DNA of 11,567 nt, taken from Ignavibacteria bacterium. GTDB lineage: Bacteria > Bacteroidota > Ignavibacteria > Tepidaquicellales > OLB5. Location: the NCBI GenBank assembly GCA_027492415.1, contig JAPUEV010000230.1, positions 1 through 11,567 of the forward strand, read 5' to 3'. A program made the position numbers and the translations under genes. Shown piece after piece: positions 6,983 through 11,567 of this stretch. Each line of letters begins with the position of its first letter. The stretch's first letter is position 1. The notes beneath the pieces were generated by a model. That model saw only the letters and a program-made list of their open reading frames with translations, was not told where the DNA came from and ran no database searches.

Positions 6983-7390
6983 ATGTCAATAAGAACAGAA
7001 AAAGTAGCGGAAGAAATAAAGCATCAGCTTGCTTCAATATTATCAAGGGAGCTGGGTGAGCTGCATCTTGGGCTTGTAACGGTTACAAGGGTTAGAATAA
7101 GCCGTGACCTGAAGAACGCAAAAGCATATTTAAGCTTTATAGGCAATAAAGAGCCGGCAGAAGCTTGCATTGAAAAAATTAACTTAAGGAAAAAACAAAT
7201 AAGGATGCTGCTCGGTAAGAACATGCATTTAAAATTTGTGCCTGAAATTGATTTTTACTTTGATGATAACATGGAATATGCAAGCAGGATTGATGAAATA
7301 ATTAAAGAGATCCACAAAGATGAAGAGCCGGGAAGCGAAACTGAACTGCCCGGTGATAATGATAAGACTGAAATAAAGAATGATGAGTGA
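6983..7390 (+). CDS. rbfA: 30S ribosome-binding factor RbfA
   Basis: The 135-residue product fits the small KH-fold RbfA family. It begins with the typical RTEKVAEEIKHQLASIL helix, has VTRVRISRDLKNAKAYLSF in the middle, and ends the domain with HLKFVPEIDFYFDD followed by the SRIDEIIKEI helix. RbfA binds the 30S subunit near the 5' helix of 16S rRNA and assists late maturation and cold adaptation. Residues about 112-135 form an acidic, probably disordered tail beyond the core domain. The tail's last codons overlap the start of truB, so the two genes are probably translationally coupled. Confidence 0.95.
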   Translation: MSIRTEKVAEEIKHQLASILSRELGELHLGLVTVTRVRISRDLKNAKAYLSFIGNKEPAEACIEKINLRKKQIRMLLGKNMHLKFVPEIDFYFDDNMEYASRIDEIIKEIHKDEEPGSETELPGDNDKTEIKNDE

Positions 7391-8096
7391 AGCCGCTTTA
7401 TGGGAAATGACATGGGAAGAACGCCATACACTTGCCAACAAAGAAGGTATCATGCTGCTCTTTGATAAGCCAAAGGAATACACAAGCGCACGGATAGTAA
7501 ATATAGTAAAGAAATTCCTAGATGTGAATAAAGCAGGACACTCAGGTACGCTTGACCCCAAGGCAACAGGCTTAATGCTTGTTTGCACAGGGAAGAAAAC
7601 AAAAGCGCTTAACGAACTGCTGGGTACCGATAAAGAATACGAAGGAATGATGATTATCGGCGAGAAGACAAAAAGCTACGACAGCGAAACAGAAGTATTT
7701 GAGACACTTGATATTTCTCATATAACCCGCGAAATGCTGGATAAAGCTGTAAGTGAGCTTACAGGCGAAATAAGCCAGGTGCCGCCGATGTACTCCGCGG
7801 TAAAACACAAAGGCAGGCCGCTTTACAAGATGGCAAGAAAAGGCGAAGTGATGGAAAGAGCTCCCAGAACAGTGAACATAAAAGAGTTTGAGCTTACTTC
7901 GGTAAGCGGTGCGGAAATAGGCTTCAGGGTATTATGCTCCAAAGGTACTTACATCAGGTCACTGGTAAGCGATATGGGCGATATGCTTGGCACGGGAGCT
8001 TACTTAAAAGAGCTTAGAAGAACTAAAATAGGCGAGTATGATATCAAAGATGCGCTGGATGTTGAAGATTTCATAAACAGAAACAGAATCAGCTGA
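7380..8096 (+). CDS. truB: tRNA pseudouridine(55) synthase TruB
   Basis: The 238-residue enzyme converts U55 of the tRNA T-loop to pseudouridine. Diagnostic motifs are GIMLLFDKP near the N-terminus, the catalytic loop GHSGTLDPKATGLM with the nucleophile Asp59, QVPPMYSAVKHKGRPLY, and CSKGTYIRSLVSDMG near the C-terminus. It ends soon after LGTGAYLKELRRTKIG, so it lacks the C-terminal PUA-like domain of longer TruB proteins, as is common in Bacteroidota. Two adjacent ATG codons (7380 and 7383) could start it, overlapping rbfA by 11 or 8 nt. No Shine-Dalgarno is visible, which suggests coupling to rbfA translation. An internal ATG at 7452 would remove the family's usual N-terminal extension and is less likely. 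ribF follows after 13 nt. Confidence 0.95.
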   Translation: MMSEAALWEMTWEERHTLANKEGIMLLFDKPKEYTSARIVNIVKKFLDVNKAGHSGTLDPKATGLMLVCTGKKTKALNELLGTDKEYEGMMIIGEKTKSYDSETEVFETLDISHITREMLDKAVSELTGEISQVPPMYSAVKHKGRPLYKMARKGEVMERAPRTVNIKEFELTSVSGAEIGFRVLCSKGTYIRSLVSDMGDMLGTGAYLKELRRTKIGEYDIKDALDVEDFINRNRIS

Positions 8097-8109
8097 GTAA
8101 ATATTTTTG

Positions 8110-9063
8110 ATGAACGTATATTACGATGTAAACGAAATAACGAAAGATCCGAAGACAGTAATTACCGTTGGTACTTATGACGGGCTGCACCTTGCGCACA
8201 GGCAGGTACTTGATAAGGTTACAATGCTTGCAAAGGAAAAGAGCTGCCGTTCTTTTATAGTAACGTTTGAGCCGCATCCGCAGGAAGTTTTAAAGAACAA
8301 GACTCCTGATATAAAGCTTCTGACAGCGATAGATGAAAAACTGAGGCTGTTTGAAAAAGCGGGAATTGAAAATGTACTTGTGATAAAATTCACCGAAGAG
8401 TTCTCTAAAACAGAAGCGCGTGATTTTTATCAGAAATATCTTTCAGGCTTAATTGGCGTAAGCGATATTGTAATAGGATACGATCACTTATTCGGCAGGA
8501 ACCGCGAAGGCAGCTTTGAAACGCTTAAAGCGCTTGGCACAGAGTTTGGCTTTGAAATACACCGCGTTGAAGAAATTGATGTTGAAGGCAGGCCGGTAAG
8601 CTCAACCCGCATAAGGCATGCGCTTGCCGAAGGCAATATAGAAGAAGCAAACAAGCTGCTTGGCTATGAATACGGCTTTGACGGAGTTGTGGTTGAAGGC
8701 GATAAAATCGGAAGAACAATAGGCTACCCCACTGTTAACCTTAAGCCGGTGAAAGAAAATAAAGTAATGCCCAAGGAAGGCATTTACTGTGTGAGGGTGA
8801 TACATAACGGCGAGGAATATTACGGAATGATGTATCACGGCTTCCGCCCGACCTTAAGTGAAGGCATACAGCGCGCGCTGGAAGTTCATATCTTCGATTT
8901 TGATAAAACAGTATACGGCGAGAAGCTCACAATCAGCTTCTTAACCAGGCTAAGGGATGATAAGAAGTTTAACGGTAAAGAAGAGCTTATTGCACAGATA
9001 GATAAAGATAAGGAAGATTCACTTGCTTACATTGAAAAGAATTATACAAATAAGGAAAAATAA
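8110..9063 (+). CDS. ribF: Bifunctional riboflavin kinase / FAD synthetase
   Basis: The 317-residue enzyme phosphorylates riboflavin to FMN and adenylylates FMN to FAD. The N-terminal nucleotidyltransferase domain shows GTYDGLHLAH at 21-30, FEPHP at 53-57 and SSTRIR at 164-169. The C-terminal flavokinase domain shows GRTIGYPTVN at 201-210, EGIYCVRV, GFRPTL and LEVHIFDFD with the expected catalytic Glu258. Length is normal. The ATG at 8110 is preferred to the TTG one codon earlier at 8107. Its place between truB and rpsO is the conserved position in many bacteria, although its metabolic role differs from its neighbours. No separate promoter is evident. Confidence 0.96.
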   Translation: MNVYYDVNEITKDPKTVITVGTYDGLHLAHRQVLDKVTMLAKEKSCRSFIVTFEPHPQEVLKNKTPDIKLLTAIDEKLRLFEKAGIENVLVIKFTEEFSKTEARDFYQKYLSGLIGVSDIVIGYDHLFGRNREGSFETLKALGTEFGFEIHRVEEIDVEGRPVSSTRIRHALAEGNIEEANKLLGYEYGFDGVVVEGDKIGRTIGYPTVNLKPVKENKVMPKEGIYCVRVIHNGEEYYGMMYHGFRPTLSEGIQRALEVHIFDFDKTVYGEKLTISFLTRLRDDKKFNGKEELIAQIDKDKEDSLAYIEKNYTNKEK

Positions 9064-9083
9064 CATATAATATTAACTCATTA

Positions 9084-9088
9084 AGGAG
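9084..9088 (+). promoter_or_regulatory. Ribosome binding site of rpsO
   Basis: AGGAG is a full Shine-Dalgarno but lies 12 nt before the ATG, longer than usual. It is part of GGAGACAAAA (9085-9094), repeated exactly before pnp with the same 12-nt spacing. Confidence 0.6.
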
Positions 9089-9100
9089 ACAAAACATAAG

Positions 9101-9370
9101 ATGTTAACCAAAGAAGTAAAACAGGAGATAGTATCTAAGTACGGAGCAAATGCAAAGGATTCAGGTAAAACTGAAGTTCAGATAGCAATTTTAACCACAA
9201 GGATAAACTCGTTGACAGAAAGCCATTTTAACACAAAGAAAAAAGACAATCACTCACGTCTTGGCCTTTTAAAGATGGTTGGTAAAAGAAGAAGGCTCTT
9301 AAAATATCTTGAAAACAAAGATATCAACAGGTACAGGGCTATCTTAAAAGAATTGAACATAAGAAAATAA
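9101..9370 (+). CDS. rpsO: 30S ribosomal protein S15
   Basis: The 89-residue product has the standard length of S15. It contains the conserved block KKDNHSRLGLLKMVGKRRRL followed by LKYLENKDINRYRAILKEL. S15 binds 16S rRNA in the central domain early in 30S assembly. In several bacteria S15 represses its own mRNA through a leader structure, but only 37 nt separate ribF from rpsO here, so any such structure would have to use the end of ribF. The reading frame stays open for 42 codons after the TAA, to a second TAA at 9497-9499; this is treated as chance. Confidence 0.98.
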   Translation: MLTKEVKQEIVSKYGANAKDSGKTEVQIAILTTRINSLTESHFNTKKKDNHSRLGLLKMVGKRRRLLKYLENKDINRYRAILKELNIRK

Positions 9371-9378
9371 TTTTTCAA

Positions 9379-9564
9379 GAGGGGCTGTTATAAAAATAAG
9401 GGAAGTTATTCTGTTAAGTCAGGGCGACGAAATTGCATTCGCATGGAAGAGGTTCATTTTTCACGCGGCTGTTATTTCGCCATCCTGCTTGTAGTGTAAC
9501 TGTGCAGTTTACGGTTACGCTTAAAAAAACAGAACCAGTCTCCCTGAAGCAATAACAGCCCTTT
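9379..9564 (+). promoter_or_regulatory. Structured rpsO-pnp intergenic RNA, candidate pnp regulatory leader
   Basis: The spacer from 9371 to 9610 has no convincing promoter or terminator. GGGCTGTTAT at 9382-9391 is the exact reverse complement of ATAACAGCCC at 9552-9561, and the helix can extend outward by three more pairs (two of them G-U) to 9379/9564. Inside it, GGC...GAAAT (9423-9433, 3-nt bulge) can pair with ATTTCGCC (9474-9481), and 9493-9500 can pair with 9514-9521. GGCTGTTAT occurs again at 9467-9475, so the 3' arm could instead pair there, breaking the outer helix and the first inner hairpin. In E. coli pnp mRNA is controlled through a leader hairpin cut by RNase III and then by PNPase; a similar role here is inference. 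Confidence 0.5.
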
Positions 9565-9576
9565 AAATTAACATAT

Positions 9577-9598
9577 CCGGTTAAAAAAACCGGTGGAG
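9577..9598 (+). promoter_or_regulatory. Stem-loop next to the pnp ribosome binding site
   Basis: CCGGTT (9577-9582) and AACCGG (9588-9593) form a perfect 6-bp stem with a five-A loop. One base later comes the Shine-Dalgarno GGAG (9595-9598), which is 12 nt before the ATG at 9611. A stable stem at this place could affect ribosome access or mRNA decay. It has no T-tract, so it is not an intrinsic terminator. Confidence 0.5.
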
Positions 9599-9610
9599 AC
9601 AAAAATACAA

Positions 9611-11567
9611 ATGGTAACAGTAAAAGAAATGGATCTTGGCGGAAGAACGCTGAGACTGGAAACAGGAAAGCTTGCAAAACAGGCAAGCGGTTCTGTACTG
9701 GCAAAATACGGCGATACTGTTGTGCTCTGCACAGTAGTTGGCGCTGATGAGCCTAAAGAAGGAATGGATTACTTTCCATTGCAGATCGAGTTCCGCGAAA
9801 AAACAGCTGCAGTAGGTAAAATTCCGGGCGGCTTCTTTAAACGTGAAGCAAGACCAAGTGAAAAAGAGATATTAACATGCAGATTGATAGATAGACCCCT
9901 GCGCCCGCTTTTCCCTGAAGACTTCATGTGTGAAGTACAGGTTATATGTACAGTGTACTCAAGCGACCAGGAAAATGACGCAGATGTAATTGCGGCTGTT
10001 GGCGCATCAGCTGCGCTGATGGTATCGAACCTTCCGTTCGAAGGACCGATGGCAGAAGTAAGGGTAGGCAGATTAAACGGTGAATATATAGTAAACCCAA
10101 CCCATACCCAGCTTAAAGAGAGCGATATGGATATGGTAATCGGCGGAACAGCTGATTCCATAGTAATGGTTGAAGGCGATGCGAAGGAATTAAGCGAAGC
10201 TGATATTCTTGGCGCGATCAAATTTGCACATGAAAACATTAAAAAAATATGTGCCATGCAGACAGAGTTTGCAGCTGAGCGTAATGTAACAAACCGCGAA
10301 GTTAAACCTGTTGAATATGACCAGGAGCTTAAAAACGCTGTAAAAGAACTTGCAGCTAAAACTATCGGCGAAATTCACAGAAGCGATGTAACCAAGGATG
10401 AAAGAAGCCAGAAGTACAAAGAGCTGTATGAATCAATCACCGAAAGCTTAAAGGAAAAATTCCCTGATCAGGAGAAGGTAATAGCAAAACATTTTGATGA
10501 TATCCAGTATTACGATATGAGAGAAATGATACTTTCTGAAGGCAGAAGGCTTGACGGCAGAAAGACTACCGATATCAGACCCATTACCTGTGAAGTTGGA
10601 TATTTACCAAGGAATCACGGTTCAGCTTTATTCACACGCGGTGAAACGCAGAGCTTGACCAGTATGACACTTGGCACAAAATCAGACCAGCAGATAATTG
10701 ACGGGTTAATGCCCGAAGATAAAAAGCGTTTCATGCTGCATTATAACTTCCCTCCCTTTTCAACAGGTGAAACAGGAAGATATGGCGGCACCGGCAGACG
10801 CGAAATTGGCCACGGTCATTTAGCCGAGAGATCACTCGAAGGAATGCTTCCTGAAGAAGCTGACTTCCCGTATACAATCAGAATAGTATCTGATATACTT
10901 GAATCAAACGGCTCATCCTCAATGGCAACAGTATGCGCAGGCACACTTGCACTGATGGATGGCGGCGTGCATATAAAGCGCCCCGTAGCAGGTATTGCAA
11001 TGGGTCTTATAAAAGAAGGCGATAGAGTTGCTGTACTAAGCGATATTTTAGGAAACGAAGATTTCCTTGGTGATATGGATTTCAAGGTTTGCGGAACAAC
11101 TGAAGGTATTACAGGTCTGCAGATGGATATTAAGATAAAAGGCGTATCATTTGAAGTTATGGAAACCGCTTTGGCGCAGGCTAAAGCCGGCAGAATGCAC
11201 ATTTTAGGAATAATGAATGAAGCAATTTCAGAGCCAAGGGCTAACATATCTGATTACGCACCGCATCTTTATACTATGACAGTGCCTATTGATATGATAG
11301 GCGCAGTTATCGGACCCGGCGGAAAAAATATCAGGCATATTATTGAAATGTCAGGAGCGGAAATTAATATTGATGATGACGGAACAGTGGTAATTGCAGC
11401 ACTCTCGGGTGAATCAGCAAGTATTGCGCAGTCAATGATAGCCAAGATAACCGAAGTGCCAGAAAAAGGAAAAATTTACAACGGAAAAGTTGTAAAGACA
11501 ACCGATTTCGGCGCGTTTGTTGAGATACTGCCGGGCAAAGAAGGCCTGCTGCATATTTCACAGATAG
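9611..11567 (+). CDS. pnp: Polyribonucleotide nucleotidyltransferase (PNPase), 3' partial
   Basis: The frame is open from the ATG at 9611 to the window end, giving 652 residues. PNPase is a trimeric phosphate-dependent 3'-5' exoribonuclease in RNA turnover. The order is first RNase PH domain with FFKREARPSEKE and RLIDRPLRPLFP (about 75-102), alpha-helical linker (about 235-305), and second RNase PH domain with SEGRRLDGR, MATVCAGTLALMDGG and LGDMDFKV, whose Asp488 and Asp490 lie in the catalytic region. Then comes a KH domain with GPGG (568-571) and the beginning of an S1 domain (from about 622, TTDFGAFVEILPGKEGLLHIS). Compared with the family's usual 700-740 residues, roughly 50-90 are cut off by the window edge. 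It follows rpsO as in many bacteria, after an unusually structured 240-nt spacer. The start is supported by GGAG 12 nt upstream and by the family-typical N-terminus. Confidence 0.97.
   Translation, partial: MVTVKEMDLGGRTLRLETGKLAKQASGSVLAKYGDTVVLCTVVGADEPKEGMDYFPLQIEFREKTAAVGKIPGGFFKREARPSEKEILTCRLIDRPLRPLFPEDFMCEVQVICTVYSSDQENDADVIAAVGASAALMVSNLPFEGPMAEVRVGRLNGEYIVNPTHTQLKESDMDMVIGGTADSIVMVEGDAKELSEADILGAIKFAHENIKKICAMQTEFAAERNVTNREVKPVEYDQELKNAVKELAAKTIGEIHRSDVTKDERSQKYKELYESITESLKEKFPDQEKVIAKHFDDIQYYDMREMILSEGRRLDGRKTTDIRPITCEVGYLPRNHGSALFTRGETQSLTSMTLGTKSDQQIIDGLMPEDKKRFMLHYNFPPFSTGETGRYGGTGRREIGHGHLAERSLEGMLPEEADFPYTIRIVSDILESNGSSSMATVCAGTLALMDGGVHIKRPVAGIAMGLIKEGDRVAVLSDILGNEDFLGDMDFKVCGTTEGITGLQMDIKIKGVSFEVMETALAQAKAGRMHILGIMNEAISEPRANISDYAPHLYTMTVPIDMIGAVIGPGGKNIRHIIEMSGAEINIDDDGTVVIAALSGESASIAQSMIAKITEVPEKGKIYNGKVVKTTDFGAFVEILPGKEGLLHISQI

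Noticed and set aside
8107..8109. TTG as the ribF start
   Set aside because: An ATG follows immediately at 8110 and gives the normal RibF N-terminus.
9066..9071. TATAAT as a promoter for rpsO
   Set aside because: No convincing upstream element was found and the ribF-rpsO gap is only 37 nt; cotranscription is simpler.
9414..9704. 96-codon minus-strand frame across the rpsO-pnp spacer
   Set aside because: It runs into the start of pnp on the other strand, matches no recognised family, and coincides with inverted repeats that better explain the sequence.

Overview
This window looks like a chromosomal segment from a member of the Bacteroidota/Chlorobi (FCB) group, most likely Ignavibacteria or a close relative. 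Two things point there. The first gene ends in a type IX secretion sorting domain of the style common in that lineage (QNYPNPFNP, then GVYFYR, then a final KKMVVLK). The promoter found upstream of nusA also fits the Bacteroidota pattern (TTG, 20 nt, TAnnTTTG). The assignment is by recognition only; no database search was possible.

Layout, all genes on the + strand. (1) 1-2067 is the 3' part of a large secreted beta-propeller protein with about ten Asp-box repeats and a T9SS C-terminal domain. (2) 2068-2506 is a 439-nt intergenic region. It holds an AT-rich inverted repeat, a 12-bp palindrome, a good Bacteroidota-type promoter, two terminator-like hairpins in series and a third hairpin, all before the nusA ribosome binding site. 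(3) 2507-11567 is a housekeeping operon in the order nusA, infB, rbfA, truB, ribF, rpsO, pnp; pnp runs off the window end.

The operon links RNA and translation functions: transcription elongation and termination (NusA), translation initiation (IF2), 30S maturation (RbfA, S15), tRNA U55 pseudouridylation (TruB), FMN/FAD synthesis (RibF) and RNA turnover (PNPase). rimP, which usually sits directly upstream of nusA, is absent from that place. Genes are tightly packed (rbfA/truB overlap; truB-ribF 13 nt; ribF-rpsO 37 nt), except for longer spacers at infB-rbfA (105 nt) and rpsO-pnp (240 nt).

The protein-coding content is ordinary. The features most worth a second look are non-coding: the rpsO-pnp spacer, where a 9-nt word occurs twice directly and once inverted so that alternative long-range helices can form, and the nusA leader, where terminator-like hairpins lie between promoter and gene. 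No mobile element, CRISPR array, tRNA, rRNA or clearly new protein system was found.
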